Of a stretch of 64,000 bases of DNA, positions 56,170 to 64,000 are shown piece after piece. A program made the position numbers and the translations under genes. Source of the stretch: Lysobacter sp. cf310 (GTDB taxonomy: Bacteria; Pseudomonadota; Gammaproteobacteria; Xanthomonadales; Xanthomonadaceae); NCBI RefSeq assembly GCF_900114355.1, contig NZ_FOSS01000001.1, positions 504,044 to 568,043 on the forward strand. Direction: 5' to 3'. Under the pieces are notes generated by a model. It searched no databases and had not been told where the DNA came from. It was given only the letters and a program-made list of their open reading frames with translations. Within the stretch, counting starts at the first letter, position 1, and each line of letters begins with the position of its first letter.

Positions 56170-56856
56170 GTGCGCGCGCACGCCCTGCTCGGCATCTTGC
56201 ACCAGTTGGATAACGCCGCGCGCCTTGCGCAGCGGCCAGTACCGCAGTTGCTCGCGGTCAGCAAGACCCAGGATGCGACCGCCGTCGCGGAACTGGCGGC
56301 GGCCGGGCAACGCGCGTTCGGCGAGAACTATGTTCAGGAAGCCGCGGCCAAAAGCGCGGTCCTGGCCGAACTGAGACTGGAGTGGCATTTGATCGGCCAC
56401 CTGCAGTCGAACAAGGCCGAGCAGGCCGCGCAGCTGTTCGACTGGGTGCAGACCGTGGACCGGCCCAAGCTGGTCGCGGCCCTGGCCCGCCACCGCGACC
56501 CGGCGCGCGCGCCGCTGCAGGTGCTGATCCAGGTCAACATCGACGACGAGGCCAGCAAGCACGGCTGCCGGCCCGAGGAGGCGCCGGCGCTGGCCGCCGC
56601 GATCGCGGCCGAACCGCGCCTGCGTCTGCGCGGGCTGATGGTGATCCCGACCCCGCACGCGGACCCCGAGCGTCGCCGCCCCGCGTTCCGCCGCGCTCAT
56701 GCCTTGTTCGAGTCGCTGCGCGCCGACCATCCCGGCCTCGACACCCTGTCGATGGGCATGAGCGACGACTACGCGATCGCGATCGAGGAAGGCGCGACCC
56801 TGGTCCGCATCGGCACCGCCCTGTTCGGCGCGCGTCCGCCCAAGCCCGCCGCATGA
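56170..56856 (+). CDS. yggS: PLP homeostasis protein, YggS/PROSC family
   Basis: Binds pyridoxal 5'-phosphate without catalytic activity and buffers its supply. From the GTG at 56170 (AGGA nine bases upstream) it has 228 residues; a TTG at 56134 is the other candidate. The PLP lysine is Lys32 in LLAVSKTQDA, followed by FGENYVQEA, WHLIGHLQSNKAEQAA, VLIQVNIDDEASKHGC and LSMGMSDDYAIAIEEGATLVRIGTALFG (parts), all family signatures. Divergent from pilT and coupled by ATGA to the next gene. Confidence 0.93.
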   Translation: MRAHALLGILHQLDNAARLAQRPVPQLLAVSKTQDATAVAELAAAGQRAFGENYVQEAAAKSAVLAELRLEWHLIGHLQSNKAEQAAQLFDWVQTVDRPKLVAALARHRDPARAPLQVLIQVNIDDEASKHGCRPEEAPALAAAIAAEPRLRLRGLMVIPTPHADPERRRPAFRRAHALFESLRADHPGLDTLSMGMSDDYAIAIEEGATLVRIGTALFGARPPKPAA

Positions 56857-57449
56857 GCGCCGCGGCGCACCCGCAGGACCGCATCGTGTTCCCCGGCAAC
56901 CCCTGGCCGGAAGGCCATGCCATCGCCGAATTCGAGTGGAGCGCGCGGGTCGAAGGCGAGGATGTGTGGTTCGATCTGCACCTGGTCGGCGCGAAGTACT
57001 ACGCCGAACGCGAGATCGCCGACGACGGGGACGGCGCGGCTTCGGACTGGGCCTCGCCGATCGTGTGGGGCAACTACCACAACTGCATCCTGTCCTCGGT
57101 CTATTGGGGCGAGAGCGGCGGCATCCGGATCGGGCCGCTGGCGCAGTTCTCGCTGGCGGCGCTGGACGGCGCCGAATTCGTGGCCGATCCGTTCGACGGC
57201 GACGGGGAGCTGCCCGACGCCGACGAAGATCCGGCGTTCGGGCTGTACCTGCTGGGTCACGACAGCGCGGTCGATCACCGTATCCGCTTCCAGCGCCGCG
57301 GCGACAGCGACCGCTACGATCTGCTGTGGTCGGGCCGGATCGCCTTGAGCTACGCCGGCGACTACGTACCGCGCTACCGCTTCGAGGCGCGCCTCCACGA
57401 CAGGGCCTGCCCGCCGCTGCCTGACGCGTCCCGACGCGGCGGTTCCTAG
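56853..57449 (+). CDS. Uncharacterised protein between yggS and proC
   Basis: 198 residues, ATG overlapping the yggS stop. I do not recognise the family. It is acidic, soluble and probably beta-rich: AIAEFEWSARVEGEDVWFDL, SPIVWGNYHNCILSSVYWG and FRFQRRGDSDRYDLLWSGRIA-like strands (here IRFQRRGDSDRYDLLWSG). No signal peptide and no catalytic motif. The conserved pair yggS-proC is usually contiguous, so this gene looks inserted. Context (PLP, proline) gives no firm function. Confidence 0.75.
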   Translation: MSAAAHPQDRIVFPGNPWPEGHAIAEFEWSARVEGEDVWFDLHLVGAKYYAEREIADDGDGAASDWASPIVWGNYHNCILSSVYWGESGGIRIGPLAQFSLAALDGAEFVADPFDGDGELPDADEDPAFGLYLLGHDSAVDHRIRFQRRGDSDRYDLLWSGRIALSYAGDYVPRYRFEARLHDRACPPLPDASRRGGS

Positions 57450-57471
57450 CGCGGGAGCGCGGCCGCCTCGG

Positions 57472-57477
57472 TATGCT
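57472..57477 (+). promoter_or_regulatory. Possible -10 box of proC
   Basis: TATGCT, 30 bases before the proC ATG, within the 58-base gap. Confidence 0.25.
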
Positions 57478-57507
57478 GGCGCTCCAGTCCCGCACGCCCC
57501 GAACGCC

Positions 57508-58353
57508 ATGCCCGCATCCGATACCGCCCTGTCCCCGCTCAGCCCGGTCGCCTTCATCGGCGGCGGCAACATGGCGCGCAGCCTGATCGGCGGCCTGGTC
57601 GCGCGCGGCGGCGACGCCGAGGCGATCCGCGTGGCCGAGCCGGTGGAAGTGCTGCGCGAGGCCCTGCAGCGCGACTTCGGCGTGCCCTGCTACGCCAACG
57701 CGGCCGAGGCCGCGACCGGCGCCAGCGTGTGGCTGCTCGCGGTCAAACCGCAGGTGATGCGCAGCGTGTGCGCGGCGCTGGCGCCGCTGGCGCAGTCGCA
57801 GCGCCCGCTGGTGATCTCGATCGCGGCCGGCATCACCGCCCGCCAGCTCGACCTGTGGCTGGGCGGCGATCAGGCGGTGGTGCGGGCGATGCCGAACACG
57901 CCGGCCCTGCTCGGCGCCGGCATCACCGGCCTGTACGCCAACGCCGCCACCGCCGAGCCGCAGCGCGCACGCGCGGCGGCGCTGCTGGACGCGGTCGGTC
58001 CGACGGTGTGGATCGCCGAAGAGGCGCAGATGGACGCGGTCACCGCGGTCTCCGGCAGCGGCCCGGCCTACGTGTTCCTGCTCGCGCAGGCCATGCAGGC
58101 CGCGGGCGTGGCCCAGGGCCTCACGCCCGAAGCCGCGCGCGCCCTGGTCAATCAGACCTTGCTGGGCGCGGCCACCATGCTCACCCATTCCGACGAACCC
58201 GCCGAGGTGCTGCGCGCGCGCGTGACCTCGCCCGGCGGCACCACCCAGGCGGCCATCGAAACCTTCGAAACCGGCGGTTTCCACGCCCTGGTCGAAGCCG
58301 CGATCGCGGCCGCCACCCGACGCGGCCGCGAGCTCTCGGCCGCCAACGACTGA
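57508..58353 (+). CDS. proC: Pyrroline-5-carboxylate reductase
   Basis: Last step of proline synthesis, NAD(P)H-dependent. 281 residues: Rossmann motif VAFIGGGNMARSLIGGLV at about 14-31, LLAVKPQVMRSV, VRAMPNTPALLGAGITGL and the family signature SGSGPAYVFLLAQAMQAAGV, then LVNQTLLGAATML and VTSPGGTTQAAIETFE. Length is normal. Downstream is the DUF4426 gene after 23 bases, as in Pseudomonas and Xanthomonas. Confidence 0.96.
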   Translation: MPASDTALSPLSPVAFIGGGNMARSLIGGLVARGGDAEAIRVAEPVEVLREALQRDFGVPCYANAAEAATGASVWLLAVKPQVMRSVCAALAPLAQSQRPLVISIAAGITARQLDLWLGGDQAVVRAMPNTPALLGAGITGLYANAATAEPQRARAAALLDAVGPTVWIAEEAQMDAVTAVSGSGPAYVFLLAQAMQAAGVAQGLTPEAARALVNQTLLGAATMLTHSDEPAEVLRARVTSPGGTTQAAIETFETGGFHALVEAAIAAATRRGRELSAAND

Positions 58354-58376
58354 CCCCACCTACCGGAACCTCCGCC

Positions 58377-58871
58377 ATGCGCACCGCTCTCGCCGTCTGC
58401 CTGCTGACTCTCGCGCTGCTGAGCGGCTGCGGCCGCGAGGCGGCGCTGCCCACCGCGTCCGGCAGCGCCGGCGCCGCGCCGCAGGAGGCCATCGCGCGCA
58501 GCGGCGACGTCAGCGTGCGCGCGAGCGCGCTGCAGACCTCGGCGCTGTCGCCGGCGGTCGCGCAGCAGTACGGGATCGTGCGCGACGACGCCACGGTGAT
58601 GCTGCTGGTCGCGGTGCGACGCGGTCCGGACGGCCAGGACGTGGCGATTCCGGCGCGGGTCAGCGCCAGCGCCACCGACCTGCGCGGCCAGCGCCGCGAA
58701 CTGGAACTGCGCGAGCTGCGCACCGGCGATCCCGGCAGCGCGCAGTTGCTGGATTACATCGGCACCGTCGAGATCGCCCTGCCGGACACCGTGCGCTTCG
58801 ACGTCAGCGTGACGCCGGAAGGCGGCGCCAGCACGACCCTGCAGTTCAGCCGCGAGTTCTATCCGCGCTAG
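58377..58871 (+). CDS. DUF4426 lipoprotein
   Basis: 164 residues. Lipobox LLSGC with Cys18. The mature part contains [35 protein letters not shown] (parts), then beta-strand-rich sequence ending VTPEGGASTTLQFSREFYPR, as in DUF4426, a periplasmic beta-sandwich family of unknown function regularly found next to proC and yggS. It is probably in the same transcript as proC. Confidence 0.82.
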   Translation: MRTALAVCLLTLALLSGCGREAALPTASGSAGAAPQEAIARSGDVSVRASALQTSALSPAVAQQYGIVRDDATVMLLVAVRRGPDGQDVAIPARVSASATDLRGQRRELELRELRTGDPGSAQLLDYIGTVEIALPDTVRFDVSVTPEGGASTTLQFSREFYPR

Positions 58872-58886
58872 GCGACATCGATCGCG

Positions 58887-59858
58887 CTATCGGCGCGCAT
58901 CCTCGCGCGTCAGCGCTTCCACGCGCAGCCGTTCGCGCGCGTCGAACGGCGCCAGCAGCGCGCTCAAGCGGGCCTGACGTTGCGCCGCGCTCAGGCTGGG
59001 GTCGGCCAAGATTCGATCGCGTTGCGCGCGATACGCGCTCAAGCGCTGATTCCACTGCGCGCGGCGCCGGTCGAGCTCGCCCAGACGTTGCGCCGCCGGC
59101 GCTCCGAACGCGGCCTCGCGCTCGGCGTAACGACGCTCGGGCGCGACGCCCTCGGCTTCGTACTGGGCGCTCTGCCGCATCGCCAACGCGACGGCCTCGC
59201 TTTCGCTGCGTGTGGGGTCGGCGCTCAGGCCCTGCGCGGCGTCGAGTTCGCGCAAGCGCTCGGCGCGTTGCGCAGGGGTGAGGCCGCGGTCGCGCAGCAG
59301 CGCCTGCCGCGCGATCGCATGCTCGAGGCGGCGCTCGTCCTCGCCATACCAGGCCTGGGCGACGACCTCGCCCAGCCGGCGCCGGCGCAGTTCGCGCCGG
59401 CGCTCGAGATCGGCGCGCAGATCGCCGCCCGCGCCCAGGGCCGCGCTTTCGCGCTCCAGCGCGACATAGGCGTCGAACCAGGCCAATACCTGGGCCAGCG
59501 CGGGCGCCCCCAGGCGCGGCTGCAGATAGCGGCGCAGGTCGTCGCGTATCGCCGCGGGCTCGCGTTCGCCCAGGCGGGTGAGGAAGTAATCGAACAGCCG
59601 GCGCAGGCCGCGGTCGATCGCCGGCTTGCCGGCCGCGTCCAGGGTCACCCCGCCGTCGACCTCGGTGCCGCGCAGGGAGTCTGCCGCGGTCGCGGCGGCG
59701 CGCGCACGCGGCTCCCCACGCGCATCGGCGACGCCGCGGGAGGGCGCCGTCGTCCGCACCGAAGCCGGCACCGACGTCGCCTCGCGATGCCAGCCCGACA
59801 GCCCCAGCACCAGGGCCACACCCGCCGCCAATGCCAGCGCTAGCGCGAAACGCAGCAC
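58887..59858 (-). CDS. lifO: Lipase-specific foldase (Lif)
   Basis: Inner-membrane-anchored steric chaperone needed to fold the cognate secreted lipase in the periplasm. 323 residues: N-terminal anchor helix (ALALALAAGVALVLGL), a variable Ala/Pro/Arg linker (25-70), and the all-helical foldase part. The family motif RxxFDYxLSxxGE appears as RRLFDYFLTRLGE at residues 86-98. The rest is charged helices rich in Arg, Glu and Ala. The ATG lies one base after the lipase stop, so the pair is coupled. Confidence 0.9.
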   Translation of the reverse strand: MLRFALALALAAGVALVLGLSGWHREATSVPASVRTTAPSRGVADARGEPRARAAATAADSLRGTEVDGGVTLDAAGKPAIDRGLRRLFDYFLTRLGEREPAAIRDDLRRYLQPRLGAPALAQVLAWFDAYVALERESAALGAGGDLRADLERRRELRRRRLGEVVAQAWYGEDERRLEHAIARQALLRDRGLTPAQRAERLRELDAAQGLSADPTRSESEAVALAMRQSAQYEAEGVAPERRYAEREAAFGAPAAQRLGELDRRRAQWNQRLSAYRAQRDRILADPSLSAAQRQARLSALLAPFDARERLRVEALTREDARR

Positions 59859-59859
59859 C

Positions 59860-60819
59860 CTACAGTCCGGCGTTCTTCAGCCGGTTCAGATGCGCGCGGT
59901 AGACGCTGGGCGGATTGGACGCGAACAGGCCGCGCAGGCCGGCGACCTGGTTGACCTCGTCGAGGTGGTTCCAGGCGTAGTCGTCGCGGATCACGCTGCC
60001 CAGGTGCGAGGAGCAGCGCCCGACCAGGCCGTCGTTGGCCTCGAAGCCGAAGAACAGCGCACCCGCGCCCATCAGCAGATCGCTGGGGTCGAACACGTTG
60101 CTCAGCGGCGAGGTGCCGCCCATCGAGTAGTAGCGCACGCCGCGCACGCTGGCCGCGCCCTGGCCGCAGGCGCTGCTGGGCAGGCCTTGCGGATAGCGCG
60201 CGTTGAACGCCGCCGCGCCGGCGCTGTCGAGCGAAGCCAGGGCGGCCAGCGCGTCCTGCGGATCGTCGTCGCCGGATAGGAATTCCAGGAACGAACCCAG
60301 CGCGTCGGCGAGGCCGGCGACCAGGCCGCGGCCCGGCGAACCGGGCGGGAACGCGGTGCCGATGCCGTCGGCAACCTTGCTGCCGGTGTGCGGGCTGCCC
60401 ATCGAGGTGATCGAGGCGACCAGGTCCGGGCGTACCGAGGCGACGTAGCGCGCGGTCGGTCCGCCGTGGCTGTGGCCGATCAGGTTGAAACGGCTGTAGC
60501 CGTAGGTGGCCTGCAGGGTTTCCAGGTAATCGATCAGCTGCTCGCCGCGCAGTTCGCTGGAGTTGGCCGAGGACACGTTGGCGACATAGACCTTGGCGCC
60601 GCCCGCACGCAGCTGCCCCGGGATGTCGTACCAGTAATCGTAGAGGCCGCCGAGTTCGTCGAAGCCGAACAGGCCATGCACCAGCACGACCGGGTGCTTG
60701 GTCTTGGTGTAGTCGTCGGCGCTGGCCGGCAGAGCCGCCGCCAGCAACAACAGGACCGCGAACAGCCGGGCCCAGACTCCGGCGCGCAACGCGCCCGTAC
60801 GCAGGATCGATCGCGACAT
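59860..60819 (-). CDS. Secreted triacylglycerol lipase (subfamily I.1/I.2)
   Basis: Extracellular lipase, exported by Sec and then the type II system after foldase-assisted folding. 319 residues: signal peptide (LFAVLLLLAAALPASA), KHPVVLVHGLFGFDEL (oxyanion region), nucleophile Ser117 in LIGHSHGGPTARYVA, acid Asp263 in FEANDGLVGRCSSHLG and His285 in WNHLDEVNQ. This is the catalytic triad and calcium-site layout of Pseudomonas and Burkholderia lipases. Two cysteines, ACGQG and GRCSS, can form the usual disulfide. The foldase gene is immediately downstream. Confidence 0.94.
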   Translation of the reverse strand: MSRSILRTGALRAGVWARLFAVLLLLAAALPASADDYTKTKHPVVLVHGLFGFDELGGLYDYWYDIPGQLRAGGAKVYVANVSSANSSELRGEQLIDYLETLQATYGYSRFNLIGHSHGGPTARYVASVRPDLVASITSMGSPHTGSKVADGIGTAFPPGSPGRGLVAGLADALGSFLEFLSGDDDPQDALAALASLDSAGAAAFNARYPQGLPSSACGQGAASVRGVRYYSMGGTSPLSNVFDPSDLLMGAGALFFGFEANDGLVGRCSSHLGSVIRDDYAWNHLDEVNQVAGLRGLFASNPPSVYRAHLNRLKNAGL

Positions 60820-60980
60820 GTTCCCTCCCAGAAACCGTGTCGTACCGCTGGCGAGGCCGGCGGCGCCGGCCCGGTCGACTGTACGAATGCGTATGGGAGC
60901 TGCACGCCGCAGTGCACCATACGGGAGCGAACTGTGATGCCTATCGCGGCGGACTTGGCCCGCCAAGCGCCTGAGCCGGC

Positions 60981-61775
60981 TTAATTGTTGCGCTGCACCC
61001 AGGCGCGGATATGCGCGGCGATCTCGGCCACGCCGTCGCTGAGCGCGGCCGGACCGGGCTGCAGGATCAGCGGCGATTTGATCTCGTGCAGCTCGCCGTC
61101 GCGCACCGCCGGGATCGCCTCCCAGCCCGGGCGCGCGGCCACCCGCTCGGGACGGAATTTCTTGCCGCACCAGGAACCGAACACGATGTCCGGCGCCAGC
61201 GGGATCACCTCGGCGGCGTCGGCCAGGATGCGGTGCTTGGCCAGCGACTGCGCCGCGTGCTGCGGGAACACGTCGTCGCCGCCGGCGATCCGCACCAACT
61301 CGGCGACCCAGCGGATGCCGGTGATCAGCGGCTCGTCCCACTCCTCGAAATAGACCTTGGGCCGGCGCGGATAGGCCCGCGCCTCGCGCTCGATCGCGTC
61401 CAGCCCGCGCCGCAGTTCGTCGGCGTAGGCCACGGCGCGGTCGGCCGCGCCGACCAGGGCGCCCAGGCGCGCGATGTAGTCGAGGATGCCCTCGACGCTG
61501 CGGTGGTTGCTGATCCAGACCTCGACGCCCTGCTTGATCAGCGCGGCGGCGATCTCGGACTGGATGTCGGAGAAGCCGATCACGAAGTCGGGCTCGAGCT
61601 TGAGGATCTCGTCGATCTTGGCGCTGGTGAAGGCGCTGACCTTGGGCTTTTCCTTGCGCGCGATCGGCGGGCGCACGGTGAAGCCGCTGATGCCGACGAT
61701 GCGGTGTTGTTCACCGAGCGCGTACAGGGTCTCGGTGGGTTCTTCGGTGAGGCAGACGATGCGTTGGGGGCCCAT
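60981..61775 (-). CDS. Cobalamin-binding-type (BtuF-like) protein without signal peptide
   Basis: 264 residues of the periplasmic substrate-binding (TroA/BtuF) fold: RIVCLTEEPTETLYALGEQHRIVG, PKVSAFTSAKIDEILKLEPDFVIGF, and WVAELVRIAGGDDVFPQ; C-terminal part DIVFGSWCGKKFRPERV and GELHEIKSPLILQPGPAAL (fragments). Annotated relatives are called cobalamin-binding protein. It has no signal peptide or lipobox, so it appears cytoplasmic, unlike true BtuF; no BtuCD genes are near. Its role could be corrinoid handling or something else. BluB in the same window is 51 kb away. Confidence 0.78.
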   Translation of the reverse strand: MGPQRIVCLTEEPTETLYALGEQHRIVGISGFTVRPPIARKEKPKVSAFTSAKIDEILKLEPDFVIGFSDIQSEIAAALIKQGVEVWISNHRSVEGILDYIARLGALVGAADRAVAYADELRRGLDAIEREARAYPRRPKVYFEEWDEPLITGIRWVAELVRIAGGDDVFPQHAAQSLAKHRILADAAEVIPLAPDIVFGSWCGKKFRPERVAARPGWEAIPAVRDGELHEIKSPLILQPGPAALSDGVAEIAAHIRAWVQRNN

Positions 61776-61847
61776 GCCGCGATTGTCGCATTACCGGTGC
61801 GGCCGGCGGCGATTGCCAGGCGCGCCGGGCGATGCGATCTTCGCCGC

Positions 61848-62261
61848 ATGGAATCCAGCATCGTCTACGCCCGCGAGGCGACCGTCGCCGTCGCCGACTT
61901 TCGCCAGGTCCTGGTCGACTCCGGCCTGGGCGCGATCCGCCCGGTCGACGACGCGCCGCGCCTGCGGCAGATGCTGGACGCGGCCGATCTGATCGTGAGC
62001 GCGCGACGGCCCGACGGCGAACTGGTCGGCATCGCGCGTTGCGTCACCGATTTCGCCTGGTGCTGCTATCTGTCGGAGCTGGCGGTGTCGAAAGCGGCGC
62101 AGGGCCTGGGCATCGGCCAGGGTTTGCTGGACGAGACGCGGCGCCAGCTCGGGCCGACGGTGAGTCTGATCCTGGCCTCGGTGCCGGACGCGGTCGGCTT
62201 CTACGAACGCGCGGGCATGGCGCCGATGCAGCACACGTTCTGGTACAAGCGCGAGTATTGA
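61848..62261 (+). CDS. GNAT family N-acetyltransferase
   Basis: 137 residues of the GCN5-related fold: LVGIARCVTDFAWCCYLSEL, AVSKAAQGLGIGQGLLDE (acetyl-CoA binding QGLGIGQ, the motif A), and SVPDAVGFYERAGMAPM. The substrate is unknown; the sequence resembles small YjdJ/amino-group acetyltransferases. Start ATG 61848 is 72 bases from the divergent BtuF-like gene. Confidence 0.83.
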   Translation: MESSIVYAREATVAVADFRQVLVDSGLGAIRPVDDAPRLRQMLDAADLIVSARRPDGELVGIARCVTDFAWCCYLSELAVSKAAQGLGIGQGLLDETRRQLGPTVSLILASVPDAVGFYERAGMAPMQHTFWYKREY

Positions 62262-62312
62262 AGCGGCCGCGCGGCGATATCGGGGCCGGCGTCGTTGCCC
62301 GAGCGACGCGAC

Positions 62313-62376
62313 GATGCGGTTCGCTGCGCTCACCGCATCCTACGCAAGGCTACGACGGCCGTAGGCTGCGGTGTTA
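62313..62376. repeat. REP-like element in the gap between the two GNAT genes
   Basis: GATGCGGT and ACCGCATC pair around TCGCTGCGCTC (62313-62339), followed by CCTACG and a partial inverted copy, CGTAGGCTGCGGTG (62361-62374). A typical xanthomonad REP type, different from the one at 10.3 kb. Confidence 0.6.
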
Positions 62377-62390
62377 ACCGCACCATCGCG

Positions 62391-62858
62391 TTACCCAAGG
62401 CGCTTGCGGAAATACACCACGCGCTCGGTTTCCTCGAAACCGCAGGCCGCGTGCGCGTGGTGGGCGTCGTGGTTGTCCAGCAGGGAATCGGAAGCCAATT
62501 CCTCGCAACCGCGCTCCCGCGTCCAGTGTTCGACCGCAGCGATCAGGGCCCGGCCGATGCCGCGGCCGCGCTGTTCCGGCGCCACGTACCAGCCTTCGAG
62601 AAACCCGACCGGCGAGCTGTCGGTGCCGTTGACGTAGTCCGTGCGCAGGCTGGCTTCGGCGAAGCCGCAAGCCCGGCCCTGCGCGTCGAACGCCAGCACG
62701 CACAGATCGCGCTCCGGACGCGCCAGCGCCTCGCGCATCTCGCCTTCGTGATCGTTGGGTTCCTCGCCCTCCTCGTCCGGCCACAGCGCGCCGCGCAAGC
62801 GCGCCCAGTCGGCCAGATCGGCTTCGGTCGCCGGCCGCACCCGGCCCGCGGCGCTCAC
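62391..62858 (-). CDS. GNAT acetyltransferase, aminoglycoside 6'-N-acetyltransferase-like
   Basis: 155 residues from a GTG at 62858 overlapping the pdxH stop (GTGA). [84 protein letters not shown] and [16 protein letters not shown] follow the pattern of AAC(6')-Iz-type enzymes of Stenotrophomonas, including the FLEGWYVxPxxRGxGxGR acetyl-CoA site. It may acetylate aminoglycosides, though chromosomal members often act on other amines. Coupling to pdxH is probably positional. Confidence 0.85.
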   Translation of the reverse strand: MSAAGRVRPATEADLADWARLRGALWPDEEGEEPNDHEGEMREALARPERDLCVLAFDAQGRACGFAEASLRTDYVNGTDSSPVGFLEGWYVAPEQRGRGIGRALIAAVEHWTRERGCEELASDSLLDNHDAHHAHAACGFEETERVVYFRKRLG

Positions 62859-63457
62859 GGATACAGCATCCGCTTCGACCAGTCGCCGGCGCGGTCGCAT
62901 TCGTACAGCCAGCGCTCGTGCAGGCGGAAGTCGGCGCCGTACCAGAACTCGATCTTCTCCGGCCGCACGCGTAGACCGGTCCAACGCGGCGGACGCGGCA
63001 CCTCACGGCCGTCGAAGCGCTGCTCGACCTGGGCCAGGCGCTGTTCGAAGGTCTCGCGCGACGCCAGGGTCTCCGATTGCAGCGAGGCCCAGGCGCCGAG
63101 TTGGCTCACGCGCGGGCGCGAGGCGAAGTAGGCGTCGGCCTCGGCATCGGAGACGATCTCGACCGCGCCTTCCACCCGTACCTGCACGCCGTTGCGCACG
63201 CGCGGCCAATGGAACAGCAGCGCCGCGTGCGGATTGGCCTGCAGCTCGCGGCCCTTGCGCCCGTCCAGATGGGTGTAGAACACGAAACCGCGTGCGTCGT
63301 GCGCCTTCAACAGCACGGTGCGCGCCGACGGACGCGCGTCCAGACCGGCGGTGGCGATGGTCATCGCGGTGGGATCGGGCTCGCCGGCGACGCGCGCCTC
63401 GTCGAACAGACCGGAAAATCCAGCGATGGCTTCGGCTAACAAGGGATGTGGGTTCAT
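62855..63457 (-). CDS. pdxH: Pyridoxamine 5'-phosphate oxidase
   Basis: FMN enzyme making pyridoxal 5'-phosphate from PNP or PMP. 200 residues: [31 protein letters not shown], given here as [47 protein letters not shown] (parts), [15 protein letters not shown]-like ([17 protein letters not shown]), and the C-terminal signature [17 protein letters not shown] with the conserved RLHxR-type contact. It is co-transcribed with the GNAT gene. Divergent from the kinase gene, 17 bases away. Confidence 0.94.
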   Translation of the reverse strand: MNPHPLLAEAIAGFSGLFDEARVAGEPDPTAMTIATAGLDARPSARTVLLKAHDARGFVFYTHLDGRKGRELQANPHAALLFHWPRVRNGVQVRVEGAVEIVSDAEADAYFASRPRVSQLGAWASLQSETLASRETFEQRLAQVEQRFDGREVPRPPRWTGLRVRPEKIEFWYGADFRLHERWLYECDRAGDWSKRMLYP

Positions 63458-63474
63458 TGGGTTATTGTCGCGCG

Positions 63475-64000
63475 ATGCCGCCCGCTACGCATCCCTCCGC
63501 CGCCAGCGCCTACGCCGCGGATTTCGTCGAGCGCGTGCTGGCCGACGCCTTGAATCACGGCGCCCGCGTCTATGCGATCGCCGGCCTGCAGGGCAGCGGC
63601 AAGTCGACCCTGGCCGCGCAGGTCGCCGCGCGCGCCGGCGAACGCGGCCTGCGGGTGGCGGTGCTGTCGATCGACGATTGCTATCTGGGCCGGCGCGAAC
63701 GCGCGCAGCTGGGCCGCCGGGTGCATCCGCTGCTGGCCACGCGCGGCCCGCCGGGCACCCACGAAGTGGCACTGGCCTGCGCCACCCTGGACGCTTTGCG
63801 CGCCGGCGGCGCCGCGCGCCTGCCGCGCTTCGACAAACTCGGCGACCGCCGCCTGCCGCCGTCGCGCTGGCCGCGCCTGCGCGCGGTCGACCTGACCCTG
63901 TTCGAGGGCTGGTTCCTCAAGACCCCGGCACAGACGGCGGCGGAGCTGATCGAGCCGATCAACGCCCTGGAGCGCGACGAGGACCGCGACGGCGTCTGGC
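63475..64000 (+). CDS. P-loop kinase resembling D-glycerate 3-kinase, 3' end cut by window
   Basis: The frame is open from the ATG at 63475 to the end of the window (175 codons). Walker [16 protein letters not shown] is at residues 35-49, followed by [35 protein letters not shown] and the strand [12 protein letters not shown]. This layout fits plant-type D-glycerate 3-kinase and its bacterial and yeast (Tda10) relatives; uridine kinase or pantothenate kinase lack the FEGWF segment. Substrate not confirmed. The C-terminal half is outside the window. Confidence 0.8.
   Translation, partial: MPPATHPSAASAYAADFVERVLADALNHGARVYAIAGLQGSGKSTLAAQVAARAGERGLRVAVLSIDDCYLGRRERAQLGRRVHPLLATRGPPGTHEVALACATLDALRAGGAARLPRFDKLGDRRLPPSRWPRLRAVDLTLFEGWFLKTPAQTAAELIEPINALERDEDRDGVW

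Noticed and set aside
60936-60983. 15-codon ATG frame (MPIAADLARQAPEPA) before the BtuF-like gene
   Set aside because: A GGGAG is present but there is no conservation evidence, and the string also forms a small GC hairpin. Too short to support.

Overview
The window is about 64 kb of very GC-rich bacterial chromosome. Gene content and order point to a gammaproteobacterium of the Xanthomonadaceae, most like Lysobacter: the rpoN-hpf-ptsN-hprK-rapZ-ptsH-ptsI-mgtE block, the kdsD-kdsC-lptC-lptA-lptB block, pilT/pilU next to yggS-proC, a secreted lipase with its foldase, and interspersed REP-like palindromes typical of this family. The genus is inferred from sequence features only. No rRNA, tRNA, CRISPR array, intact insertion sequence or prophage was seen.

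Layout. 1-6.2 kb: assimilatory sulfate reduction and cysteine synthesis (cysI partial, cysH, cysB, cysG, cysK). 6.3-10.1 kb: the cell-wall sugar salvage pair amgK-murU, the RNA repair enzyme kptA, bluB, and an exported intradiol dioxygenase. 10.1-10.8 kb: REP-like repeats and a small membrane protein. 10.9-19.1 kb: hda, an AI-2E family permease and a DUF2066 protein, opposite purM and purN, which are separated by three small uncharacterised genes; then two DUF3108 paralogues. 19.2-23.5 kb: a nitrilase-like protein lacking the usual cysteine, and a winged-helix/TPR regulator divergent from an S41 peptidase.

23.5-28.7 kb is the accessory part: a secreted 1482-residue Rhs/YD-repeat protein. Its 137-residue tip is AT-richer, cysteine-rich and carries an HEAGH zinc-peptidase motif. 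It is followed after five bases by a small lipoprotein gene. I read this as a toxin and immunity pair, and it is the most interesting system in the window.

28.9-34.4 kb: murA, an ibaG-type BolA gene, and the Kdo and LPS-transport block. 34.5-45.4 kb: rpoN and the nitrogen-type phosphotransferase block, with a roughly 680-bp tandem array of palindromes between rpoN and hpf and two small exported proteins inserted. 45.5-49.6 kb: an esterase-like lipoprotein, a PhnA-domain protein, pyrB-ruvX-yqgE and tag. 49.6-53.5 kb: one large membrane-bound patatin-like phospholipase. 53.7-58.9 kb: pilU and pilT opposite yggS, an unknown gene, proC and a DUF4426 lipoprotein. 58.9-64 kb: lipase and foldase, a cytosolic cobalamin-binding-type protein, two GNAT acetyltransferases, pdxH, and the start of a glycerate-kinase-like gene cut by the window end.

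Most genes sit in tight sets with ATGA or TGATG overlaps: cysI-cysH, amgK-murU, kdsC-lptC-lptA-lptB, ptsN-hprK-rapZ, pyrB-ruvX-yqgE, yggS-unknown, pdxH-GNAT.
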